Shown: piece after piece, positions 1 to 6,581 of the stretch
How positions within the stretch are numbered: position 1 is the first letter of the stretch
Layout of the letters: each line of letters starts with the position of its first letter
NCBI GenBank assembly: GCA_023430725.1
Contig: JAEYZD010000200.1
Coordinates: 1-9,744, forward strand
Length of the DNA stretch: 9,744 nucleotides
Origin: Bacteroidota bacterium
GTDB lineage: Bacteria > Bacteroidota > Bacteroidia > Bacteroidales > VadinHA17
Direction: 5' to 3'
Translations under genes and position numbers: made by a program
The notes under the pieces: model-generated
The model's input: the letters and a program-made list of their open reading frames with translations, nothing else
The model's database searches: none
What the model was told of the DNA's origin: nothing

Positions 1-317
1 AGATATGGTGGAACGAGGCATGGATGGGATGGCCCGTCGACCAGAGCTACATCGAATCGTCAAACATAGAGAATGCCCACCTGCTGAAGGGCAAGCTCCT
101 TCTCATCAACGGCGAGATGGACAACAACGTGGACCCTGCCTCAACAACACAGCTTGTGGATGCGCTGATAAAGGCAGGCAAGGACTTCGACTACCTGCTG
201 GTGCCGGGGATGCAGCACAGCAGCGGTGGCACCTATGGGGAAAGGCGCAGGCAGGACTTCTTCGTGGAGCATCTGCTTGGTGTGAATCCTCCTGACTGGA
301 ACAAAAAGGAAAAATAA
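1..317 (+). CDS. S9-family serine peptidase (DPP IV / prolyl oligopeptidase type), C-terminal end only
   Basis: This is the last 104 codons of a gene that begins before the window; the reading frame is set at base 3 and ends with TAA at 315-317. It matches the end of the alpha/beta-hydrolase domain of S9 peptidases, which cleave after proline or similar residues in peptides, usually in the periplasm of Bacteroidota. Two of the three catalytic residues are visible: Asp in GEMDNNVDP (codon 120-122) and His in GMQHSSGG (codon 216-218). The catalytic Ser would lie upstream and is not seen. The opening IWWNEAWMGWP segment and the GKLLLINGEMD strand are typical of DPP IV-like members. The protein ends soon after the final helix (RRQDFFVEHLLG) with a charged tail, so the C-terminus looks complete. 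The DMT transporter follows closely on the same strand. Assignment to S9 is firm; the exact subfamily is not determinable. Confidence 0.9.
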   Translation, partial: IWWNEAWMGWPVDQSYIESSNIENAHLLKGKLLLINGEMDNNVDPASTTQLVDALIKAGKDFDYLLVPGMQHSSGGTYGERRRQDFFVEHLLGVNPPDWNKKEK

Positions 318-350
318 AAAAAGCGATATTTGCAGTCTTATCTGTTTCAG

Positions 351-1295
351 ATGACTGACCGACATACAAACACCATCATCTGGGCAATCGTAACCTGCCT
401 GATGTGGTCAACCGCCTATCCCTTCATTAAGGTAGGACTGCAATATTCGACTCCTCTCCACTTCGCGGGAACGCGCTTCATCCTCTCGGGACTGATGATC
501 CTCCCCTTCACAGTCAGGCCGCGGGAATATATAAGGATGATAATGGAGAACAGGAGCCTGGCAATATGGGTAACCATCCTCCAGACCCTGATCAACTATG
601 TTCTCTTCTATATCGGGATGGACCGGGTTCCGGGAGCCCTGGGGGCCGTCATCGTGGGATCACAGCCGTTTGTGACAGCCATTGTTTCACGCATAATGAT
701 TAAGGAGGAGCGGTTTACCCGTGCCAAGGTGATTACAATCATTCTCGGACTGACTGGGATTGTGCTGGTCAGTGCCGGAAGGCAGGGATTTCACTTCGGC
801 CTGCCGGGAGAGGTGGCAGGAATAATAATGATATTTATTGCAAACATATCAACCGCCACAAGCAACGTGCTGGTATCAAAGAAAGGGAAGAACATGGATC
901 CGCTGGTGCTGAGCTCCTTCTCTCTTTTTACCGGTGGCGTAATTATGTTCTTTATCTCCTTTGGCTTTGAGGAGGTGCCGGTAAAGCCCGATTTCCCGAT
1001 GGTTTACTGGCTGGTACTGGCCTGGCTCTCATTCATGTCTGCCTTTACCTTCTCAAAGTGGTACGTGCTGCTGAAGCGCCCGGAGGTGAAGGTCAGCGAA
1101 CTGAATCTCTGGAAATTCATCATCCCAGTCTTCGGAGCCATCCTGAGCTGGATGATAGTACCGGGAGAGAATGCCGACTGGGTGACTGTAACCGGAATGA
1201 TAATAATCTCGTTCTCCCTGATCTGGTTCTTCGGATACAAGGGACGGCGAGAGCGTAAGATCGATGAGGTCCCAGCCGGACCGATGGCCAAATAG
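351..1295 (+). CDS. EamA/DMT-superfamily inner-membrane transporter
   Basis: A 314-residue protein with about ten hydrophobic segments arranged as two EamA repeats, roughly residues 8-142 and 153-295. This is the usual size and plan of the 10-TMS drug/metabolite transporter family, whose members export or import amino acids, nucleosides or other small molecules; the substrate cannot be read from sequence. Supporting features are the early helix WAIVTCLMWSTAYPFIKVGL, the TRFILSG segment, the GSQPFVTAIVS helix of repeat 1 and the FIIPVFGAILSWMI helix of repeat 2, followed by a basic cytosolic tail. I chose ATG 351; an in-frame TTG at 330 would add seven residues, but GATATTTG at 325-332 (7 of 8 to the Bacteroidota -7 element) overlaps that codon, making it less likely. 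The gap to the peptidase stop is 33 bp, so readthrough from the peptidase is also possible. It converges with the aldo/keto reductase gene. Confidence 0.9.
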   Translation: MTDRHTNTIIWAIVTCLMWSTAYPFIKVGLQYSTPLHFAGTRFILSGLMILPFTVRPREYIRMIMENRSLAIWVTILQTLINYVLFYIGMDRVPGALGAVIVGSQPFVTAIVSRIMIKEERFTRAKVITIILGLTGIVLVSAGRQGFHFGLPGEVAGIIMIFIANISTATSNVLVSKKGKNMDPLVLSSFSLFTGGVIMFFISFGFEEVPVKPDFPMVYWLVLAWLSFMSAFTFSKWYVLLKRPEVKVSELNLWKFIIPVFGAILSWMIVPGENADWVTVTGMIIISFSLIWFFGYKGRRERKIDEVPAGPMAK

Positions 1296-1352
1296 AATTG
1301 CGATTTGTGATGTTCGATTTATGGTTTAATTCAAACATCGCAAATCGCAAAT
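1296..1352. terminator. hairpin in the convergent intergenic region, candidate bidirectional terminator
   Basis: The arms are 1296-1314 and 1334-1352, separated by a 19-base loop. Of 19 opposed positions, 17 are Watson-Crick pairs; one is T opposite G (a wobble in plus-strand RNA) and one is a true mismatch at 1297/1351. The structure begins directly after the transporter stop codon and lies between two convergent genes, where a terminator for both is expected. There is no clean run of T after either arm, so classic intrinsic termination is uncertain. The right arm is built from a repeated heptamer described separately. Confidence 0.45.
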
Positions 1353-1357
1353 CGCAA
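1337..1357. repeat. three tandem copies of a 7-bp unit (ATCGCAA)
   Basis: ATCGCAA is repeated exactly three times at 1337-1343, 1344-1350 and 1351-1357, followed by a partial ATC. The left arm of the adjacent hairpin carries the complementary TTGCGAT and a degenerate second copy. Because the units are tandem, the hairpin can form in more than one register. It may be a local slippage product or one copy of a dispersed intergenic element. Confidence 0.8.
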
Positions 1358-1371
1358 ATCCAAAATGTTTT

Positions 1372-2397
1372 TCACCAGTCCGCTGGCCACTCCGACAGGT
1401 TCTTGAAGAAGAGAAGATCCTTGTAGTGCGGTTTGGTCTTCTCCTCAATTGCAAGCATCTGGTCAGCCGTAAGCGGCTTGAACTCCTTCGCTATGCGGAT
1501 ATTCTCCTCCAGCTCGGCAACCTTGTCAAGACCAATGATGATCGTACTCACAGGAAGCGTCAGCACATAATCCATCGCCTCCTTCATTGATATTATGCCA
1601 CCATTGGCAAAGATTCTGTCACGGGCGGGAATCTTCATCCCCACGATCCCCATCTCCTTCTTCACTGCGTTCGGCAGAAACTTTTCGATGAACGGATCAT
1701 GATGCTTGTCGGCCGCATTGATTGCAACCAGTACATTATCAAACGGGAACCTTTCATTCAGGGCGTTAAGAACATCAGGACCCTCGTGCCCGCTGAACCC
1801 GATAAACCGTATCATCTTTTCATCACGTGCCCTTATCATAGCCTTCAGGACACCCCCGTCACCGGTGATTTTGTCGAGGGTCTCCATCTCAGACATCCTC
1901 ACGTTATGGATCTGCCACAGGTCGAGATGATCAGTGTTAAGTTGTCTCAGTGATTTTTCAAGCAGTTTGAGTGATCCGTCATAGGTACGGTCATGTGTCT
2001 TGCTTGCCAGAAAGACCTCCTTGCGGCGGTATTTCATAACCTGGCCCATATTCCTCTCACTAGTCCCCATCGCATCGGCCCTGGCAACTGTCGGCGTCTG
2101 CCTGCCATAGGCAGCGGCAGTGTCAATATAGTTGATACCCAGGTCCAGCGCACGGTTGATGATCTCAACTGAGATATCCTCCTTGCCCGGGATCTCGATG
2201 GAACCCTGTCCCCCGAGGCTGTATATGCTTACCATATGACCTGTTTTGCCAAGCGACCTGAGGGGAAGCTTTCCCTTTCTTATTTCCGCGAAAGGCTGCC
2301 CGAATGCATCGGCGTAGGGAGCGACACCTGCAAGAGCTGTCAGTGCAATCATCTTCTGCAGGAACTCGCGACGGCTGTTTGAATGTTTGTCTGGCAT
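1372..2397 (-). CDS. aldo/keto reductase with twin-arginine (Tat) signal peptide
   Basis: A 341-residue protein starting at ATG 2397 and ending TGA. The N-terminus carries a Tat-type signal: SRREFLQK at residues 8-15, a hydrophobic stretch (MIALTALAGVA), then ADA near residues 29-31 as a likely cleavage site. It should therefore be exported folded to the periplasm. The rest is an aldo/keto reductase TIM barrel, an NAD(P)H-dependent carbonyl/alcohol oxidoreductase. The catalytic tetrad is intact: Asp92 and Tyr97 in IDTAAAYG, Lys133 in ASKTHD, His164 in WQIHN. The late STIIIGLDKVAELEENI segment matches the cofactor-binding end of the barrel. There is no cysteine-rich ferredoxin tail, unlike some bacterial relatives. 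Substrate unknown. It is the last gene of the minus-strand run, 64 bp after the MFS gene. A weak promoter-like sequence precedes it, so it may be transcribed alone or with the MFS gene. Confidence 0.92.
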   Translation of the reverse strand: MPDKHSNSRREFLQKMIALTALAGVAPYADAFGQPFAEIRKGKLPLRSLGKTGHMVSIYSLGGQGSIEIPGKEDISVEIINRALDLGINYIDTAAAYGRQTPTVARADAMGTSERNMGQVMKYRRKEVFLASKTHDRTYDGSLKLLEKSLRQLNTDHLDLWQIHNVRMSEMETLDKITGDGGVLKAMIRARDEKMIRFIGFSGHEGPDVLNALNERFPFDNVLVAINAADKHHDPFIEKFLPNAVKKEMGIVGMKIPARDRIFANGGIISMKEAMDYVLTLPVSTIIIGLDKVAELEENIRIAKEFKPLTADQMLAIEEKTKPHYKDLLFFKNLSEWPADW

Positions 2398-2409
2398 TGA
2401 TTTTTATTT

Positions 2410-2437
2410 TAAAGATAAACCCATTCTTCCGCTTAAA
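2410..2437 (-). promoter_or_regulatory. weak candidate promoter for the aldo/keto reductase gene
   Basis: Read on the minus strand, TATCTTTA at 2417-2410 matches seven of eight positions of the Bacteroidota -7 element TAnnTTTG. TTTA at 2437-2434 is a 3-of-4 match to the -33 TTTG, with 16 bases between. The leader would be only a few bases long. The region is A+T-rich, so chance matches are likely. Confidence 0.25.
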
Positions 2438-2449
2438 GTTTAGTAAACT
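2437..2449. repeat. short perfect palindrome in the MFS / aldo-keto reductase gap
   Basis: AGTTTAGTAAACT is a perfect 6-bp inverted repeat around a central G, lying 12 bp beyond the MFS stop codon and upstream of the reductase gene. It could be a small operator or an inconsequential A+T-rich match. Confidence 0.4.
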
Positions 2450-2461
2450 GTATAATATTTA

Positions 2462-3718
2462 TCATGCACCCCTGCCGAATTTGCTGGCGGCATGCTCCTG
2501 ATACCCTCTGCTGTTCCCTGTTACTGTATAGAATATCATCATGACAGCTGCAAGGAGAGCCATGGCTGCACCGAAAAGGAACGGGATGGATGAATTGACC
2601 CTGTCATACAGGAATCCGGCAATGAGGCTCGCAGGCAGGAGGGTTATCCCCACCAGGGCATTGTAAATGCCGAGGCCGGTTCCCCTTCTGGCAGAATGAA
2701 CAAGATCAGATACGAAAGCCTTCTGGATACCATCAGTCGCTGCCGAATATAACCCGTAAAGAGCAAAGAGAAAAATGAGCATACCCTTCCCGATATCCAG
2801 CCCGAAAAAAAAATAAACCACGGCATAGATCAGAAAGCCTGCCACAAGCAGCTTTTCCTTGCCGATCCTGTCGGAAAGGGAGCCGGCAGGCACAGCAGCC
2901 GCGACTGATACGACATTGGTAACCAAATAGACAAGCGGTATGAAAGCTACCTTTATTCCCGCCTCGTTTGCCTTGATAAGCAGCAGCGCGTCAGTTGAGT
3001 TGCCAAGTGTAAAGACAAAGATTATCCCAAGGAAGAACCAGTAACGATTTGAAAAGTCCCTGAAGCGGAACCGGGTGAAAAGCTCTACTTTGTTTTTCCG
3101 TGCCTCTTTTATTCCGAAGATTATGACAAAGACTCCAGCTATAGCAGGTATCCCGGCAATAAGAAAAAGCAGCCTGTAATTTCCCGGAAAGAGACTCAGT
3201 AGTGCAAATGCAATGAGAGGTCCGGCTATTGCTCCGCTGTTATCCATTGCCTTCTGCAGGCCAAAACCACGTCCGGTCTCGTTATTGGTTACAGAGGCAG
3301 CTATCAGGCTGTCACGTGGAGCCGTACGGATGCCTTTCCCGAATCTCTCGGCAAACCTGAGTATCAACACCTGCATCGGGGATAAGACGAGGGCATAAAA
3401 CGGCAGGATGACTGCGGAAAGCGCGTATCCGGCCAGCATGAAAGGCTTGTTCTTCCCGATCCTGTCACTCCAGAAGCCCGACAGAGCCTTTATAAGAGAG
3501 GCAGTGCTTTCGGCAATGCCCTCAATCAGCCCAAGGCTTGCCTTTGATGCACCGATTGACATCAGGAAGAGAGGCATGACCGAATAGATCATCTTCACGG
3601 ATGTGTCTGTAAGAAAACTGGTCAGGCCAGTAAAGAGTACATTTCTTTCGAATCCGAGTATTTTCGATCTGCTCAGCTCAGACGAGGCTGAAATTACGGT
3701 CTTGCTAATCCTTGTCAT
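2462..3718 (-). CDS. major facilitator superfamily (MFS) transporter, substrate unknown
   Basis: A 418-residue, strongly hydrophobic protein with a 12-helix MFS pattern. Motif A appears in both halves: GFWSDRIGKNK at 81-91 in the loop after helix 2, and GSLSDRIGKEK at 279-289 in the equivalent loop of the second half. RFGKGIRTAPRDSLIA at 125-140 is a strong signature of an uncharacterised MFS subgroup common in bacteria and archaea, distinct from the sugar-porter type. The substrate is unknown; an efflux role would be a guess. The start at ATG 3718 leaves a 25-residue polar N-terminus before helix 1, so a slightly later start cannot be excluded. The gene begins 26 bp after the ATPase stop codon on the same strand, with no visible terminator between, so the two are probably cotranscribed. 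Confidence 0.9.
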   Translation of the reverse strand: MTRISKTVISASSELSRSKILGFERNVLFTGLTSFLTDTSVKMIYSVMPLFLMSIGASKASLGLIEGIAESTASLIKALSGFWSDRIGKNKPFMLAGYALSAVILPFYALVLSPMQVLILRFAERFGKGIRTAPRDSLIAASVTNNETGRGFGLQKAMDNSGAIAGPLIAFALLSLFPGNYRLLFLIAGIPAIAGVFVIIFGIKEARKNKVELFTRFRFRDFSNRYWFFLGIIFVFTLGNSTDALLLIKANEAGIKVAFIPLVYLVTNVVSVAAAVPAGSLSDRIGKEKLLVAGFLIYAVVYFFFGLDIGKGMLIFLFALYGLYSAATDGIQKAFVSDLVHSARRGTGLGIYNALVGITLLPASLIAGFLYDRVNSSIPFLFGAAMALLAAVMMIFYTVTGNSRGYQEHAASKFGRGA

Positions 3719-3744
3719 GTCTCATTCACCCACAGGATGGAAAT

Positions 3745-6420
3745 TCAATCCCTGTCGCTCTGCACACCATTTATCCTGAACAGTTTGAACAATTCAACCA
3801 CCGGTATCGGAGCCAGAGCCATCAGGGTGACTATAATCCAGTGCTCACGGTCCATGACTGCAAGGCTGAATGCTTCGCGAACCGGTGGCACAAGGAGAAC
3901 GATAAGGCCGATTGCTGCCGACGCAAAGATTGCCCCGATAAGTGGCTTGTTCTTTAGCGGATTCGTCCTGAAAGATGAGCTTGCATTTGAATGCAGGTTC
4001 CGCACATGCACCAGTTGGGCAAACATGAGCGTTGCAAAGGCCATTGTGCGTCCCAGCTCCTCTCCACCGTCATGCAGGCCCATCACATAGGATACGAGAG
4101 GAATGCAACCGATCATCAGACCCTGGTACATCACACGCCAGATCATTCCCTTTGTCATAAAGCCTCCCTTCGGATTTCTTGGTTTCCTTTTCATGATGCC
4201 CTGCTCCGGAGGGTCAACGCTCAGAGCCAGAGCCGGGAGACTGTCAGTAACGAGGTTGATCCAAAGAATATGAATGGGAAGAAGGGGCATGCCCATGTTG
4301 AATATCGAGGTGACAAGGATAAGAAAGATCTCGCCGACATTTGTTGACAGAAGGTACTGGATGACCTTCAGAATATTGTCATATATCCTTCTCCCCTCCT
4401 CCACGGCAGAGACGATTGTGGCAAAGTTGTCATCCGTCAGGATCATATCGGCTGCACCCTTGGCCACATCGGTGCCTACAATGCCCATTGCAGCGCCTAT
4501 GTCGGCCTGCTTGAGCGCCGGTGCGTCATTGACGCCGTCACCGGTCATGGCCACCACCTCATTGTGACTTTGCCATGCCCTGACTATGCGTACCTTATGC
4601 TCAGGAGCCACCCTGGCATAAACCGAAAAGCCGGAGACTCTCTCATTGAGTTCCTCGTCCGAAAGTTTCTCAAGCTCGGAGCCGGTGATTGCTGTATCAC
4701 CATCCTTGTAAATCCCGATCTCCCGGGCAATCGCAAGCGCCGTGGTCTTGTGGTCTCCGGTAATCATAACCGGTCTGATGCCGGCTGTATTGCATCTGGC
4801 AACTGCGTCCAATACCTCCGGGCGGGCCGGGTCTATCATCCCCAGAAGCCCGATGAATATCAAGCCGTTCTCCAGTTCCCCTATTGTTACCTTCTCTGGC
4901 GCCTCGGGACAGTCCTTGTATGCCATGGCCAGTACGCGCAACGCTGAATTGGCCATTGTCTCGTTGGCATTCCGGATCTCATCGGTATCGGCCTGCACAA
5001 GAGGTCTGACCTCACCATTAATCACAATCTTGTCACAGACACTGAGCACCTCGTCAAGCCCTCCCTTGACATTGACCCGGGTGCTGCTCTCTGACATCCT
5101 GTTGACGGTTGTCATCCGCTTTCGTTCCGAATCAAAAGGTATCTCCGCAACCCTGGGATATTTCCTTTCAACCTCATCCTTATGCATGCCGTAGAGCAAT
5201 CCGAAGTCCAGCAGCGCTGTCTCAGTGGGATCCCCCGTAAAGGTGACAGTGCCATCCTCATCCTTTTTAATGTAAGCGTCGGCGCAAAGGACTGATATTG
5301 CAAGAAGCCTCTCTTCCTCAGCATTGAGGGTGCTGCCCGGGGCACTCCTGTTTATCTGGTCATGTTTATGGTTTACAAAAGCCTCCACAACGGTCATCTT
5401 GTTCTGCGTCAGCGTTCCGGTCTTGTCGGAACAGATGACGGTTGCACTTCCGAGGGTTTCCACTGATGGCAGGGTACGGATTATGGCATTCTTCTTAACC
5501 ATCCGCTGCACACCGATTGCCAGCACAATGGTTGACACTGCCGGAAGTCCTTCAGGGATGGCAGCTACTGCAAGTGTGACCGCAGTCATGAACATGCTCA
5601 GCACCGAGTTGCCATACAGCACCCCGACAAGGAAAATCAGACCGCAGATGCCAAGCGCCACGAGTCCGAGCACCTTTCCCAACTGGTTCAGACGCTTGCT
5701 CATAGGAGTATCCGTGTCCTCCGCATGCTGAAGCATGTTGGCAATCTTGCCAACCTCAGTCTTCATACCCGTGGTGACAACAATCCCGCGACCCCGGCCA
5801 TAGGTAACCATGCTGCTCGAGTATGCCATGTTGGTCCGGTCTCCAAGTGAAATATCCTCTCCGGATATGGGTTCTGTCTGCTTGCTGACAGGTACGGACT
5901 CACCTGTCAGGGAAGATTCCTGCACCTTCAGGTTTACCGCCTCTGACAGACGAAGGTCAGCAGGTATCACTGAGCCCGTCTCAAGAATAACTATATCGCC
6001 AGGAACCAGGTCACGGGTAGCCAGCTCCCTGACCGTACCGTCACGCATCACCTTTGATGCCGGGGCAGCCATGCTTTTCAGGGCCTCAAGCGATGTCTCA
6101 GCCTTCTTCTCCTGAATGGCACCGATGAGTGCATTGAGAACAAGGATGCCAAGGATAACGAAAGTGTCAAGCAATCCTTCTCCTTCCATGACTCCAACCA
6201 CTCCTGAAATTGCCGCAGCAACAAGGAGAATAATGATCATCAGACTCTTAAACTGGGCAAAAAACATCATGAAAATGCTCTTCCGGCCCTTCTCTTCCAG
6301 CAGGTTATAGCCATATTCCTCCTGCCTCCGCTTTGCCTCTGCAGAGGTCAAACCTGCTGTCTCACTGGTTTTCAGCTGATCCAGAACTTCCTTAATCTCC
6401 TGATTGTAATAGTATGCCAT
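3745..6420 (-). CDS. P-type cation-transporting ATPase, Ca2+-type (PIIA/SERCA-PMCA-like)
   Basis: An inner-membrane ATP-driven pump, most likely exporting Ca2+ (possibly Mn2+). From the chosen ATG at 6420 it has 891 residues, normal for bacterial PIIA pumps; an in-frame ATG at 6450 would add ten. I prefer 6420 because MAYYYNQEIKEVLDQL resembles the family's usual N-terminus and a perfect -7 element overlaps the upstream ATG. Positions below count from 6450. Visible motifs: actuator TGES 182-185, phosphorylation site SDKTGTLT with Asp342, MITGD 562-566, and hinge TGDGVNDAPA 636-645. Candidate ion ligands: PEGLP 299-303 in TM4, Asn704 and Glu707 in TM5 (STNVGE), Asn732/Thr735/Asp736 in TM6 (NLVTD). 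TM8 has Gln812 where SERCA has Glu. The nucleotide-domain motif is KGG (462-464) rather than the common KGA. The MFS gene follows 26 bp downstream. Confidence 0.95.
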   Translation of the reverse strand: MAYYYNQEIKEVLDQLKTSETAGLTSAEAKRRQEEYGYNLLEEKGRKSIFMMFFAQFKSLMIIILLVAAAISGVVGVMEGEGLLDTFVILGILVLNALIGAIQEKKAETSLEALKSMAAPASKVMRDGTVRELATRDLVPGDIVILETGSVIPADLRLSEAVNLKVQESSLTGESVPVSKQTEPISGEDISLGDRTNMAYSSSMVTYGRGRGIVVTTGMKTEVGKIANMLQHAEDTDTPMSKRLNQLGKVLGLVALGICGLIFLVGVLYGNSVLSMFMTAVTLAVAAIPEGLPAVSTIVLAIGVQRMVKKNAIIRTLPSVETLGSATVICSDKTGTLTQNKMTVVEAFVNHKHDQINRSAPGSTLNAEEERLLAISVLCADAYIKKDEDGTVTFTGDPTETALLDFGLLYGMHKDEVERKYPRVAEIPFDSERKRMTTVNRMSESSTRVNVKGGLDEVLSVCDKIVINGEVRPLVQADTDEIRNANETMANSALRVLAMAYKDCPEAPEKVTIGELENGLIFIGLLGMIDPARPEVLDAVARCNTAGIRPVMITGDHKTTALAIAREIGIYKDGDTAITGSELEKLSDEELNERVSGFSVYARVAPEHKVRIVRAWQSHNEVVAMTGDGVNDAPALKQADIGAAMGIVGTDVAKGAADMILTDDNFATIVSAVEEGRRIYDNILKVIQYLLSTNVGEIFLILVTSIFNMGMPLLPIHILWINLVTDSLPALALSVDPPEQGIMKRKPRNPKGGFMTKGMIWRVMYQGLMIGCIPLVSYVMGLHDGGEELGRTMAFATLMFAQLVHVRNLHSNASSSFRTNPLKNKPLIGAIFASAAIGLIVLLVPPVREAFSLAVMDREHWIIVTLMALAPIPVVELFKLFRINGVQSDRD

Positions 6421-6445
6421 GACTCTGTCATCGATAAGTTTGGTA

Positions 6446-6468
6446 TGCAAATTTAGGATGAATTTGCA
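6446..6468. promoter_or_regulatory. palindromic operator candidate overlapping the ATPase promoter
   Basis: TGCAAATT at 6446-6453 and AATTTGCA at 6461-6468 are perfect 8-bp inverted arms around a 7-bp spacer. One arm overlaps the predicted -7 box of the ATPase gene. A dimeric repressor binding here would block transcription. No regulator gene is visible nearby. Confidence 0.5.
6448..6455 (-). promoter_or_regulatory. Bacteroidota-type -7 promoter element for the ATPase-MFS operon
   Basis: On the minus strand, TAAATTTG (6455-6448) is an exact match to TAnnTTTG. No convincing -33 TTTG is seen at the usual distance. Transcription would start near 6441, giving a leader of about 20 bases before ATG 6420 and excluding the upstream ATG at 6450. 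Confidence 0.5.
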
Positions 6469-6581
6469 AGGTCTGGCTGCAGGACTAAAGATTATCTCCT
6501 GGCCGGACCGGAATTCCTAAACTGCAGAGGACCGATAAACGGCATCTTACCATCTCCTCATTGAGGTCAGACAGGGTTGTG

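Noticed and set aside
5..369. Alternative frames over the peptidase end on both strands
   Set aside because: Products are rich in Arg, Pro, Ala or Cys without domain features; the frame with the S9 Asp and His motifs explains the region.
3712..6310. Many plus-strand frames of 64-150 codons opposite the ATPase
   Set aside because: All are antisense to a continuous ATPase with complete motif order, and their translations lack recognisable features.
6501..6580. Possible terminator after the permease gene (short G+C-rich inverted bases, GGAATTCC)
   Set aside because: Stems are only three to four base pairs and no T-run follows on the minus strand.
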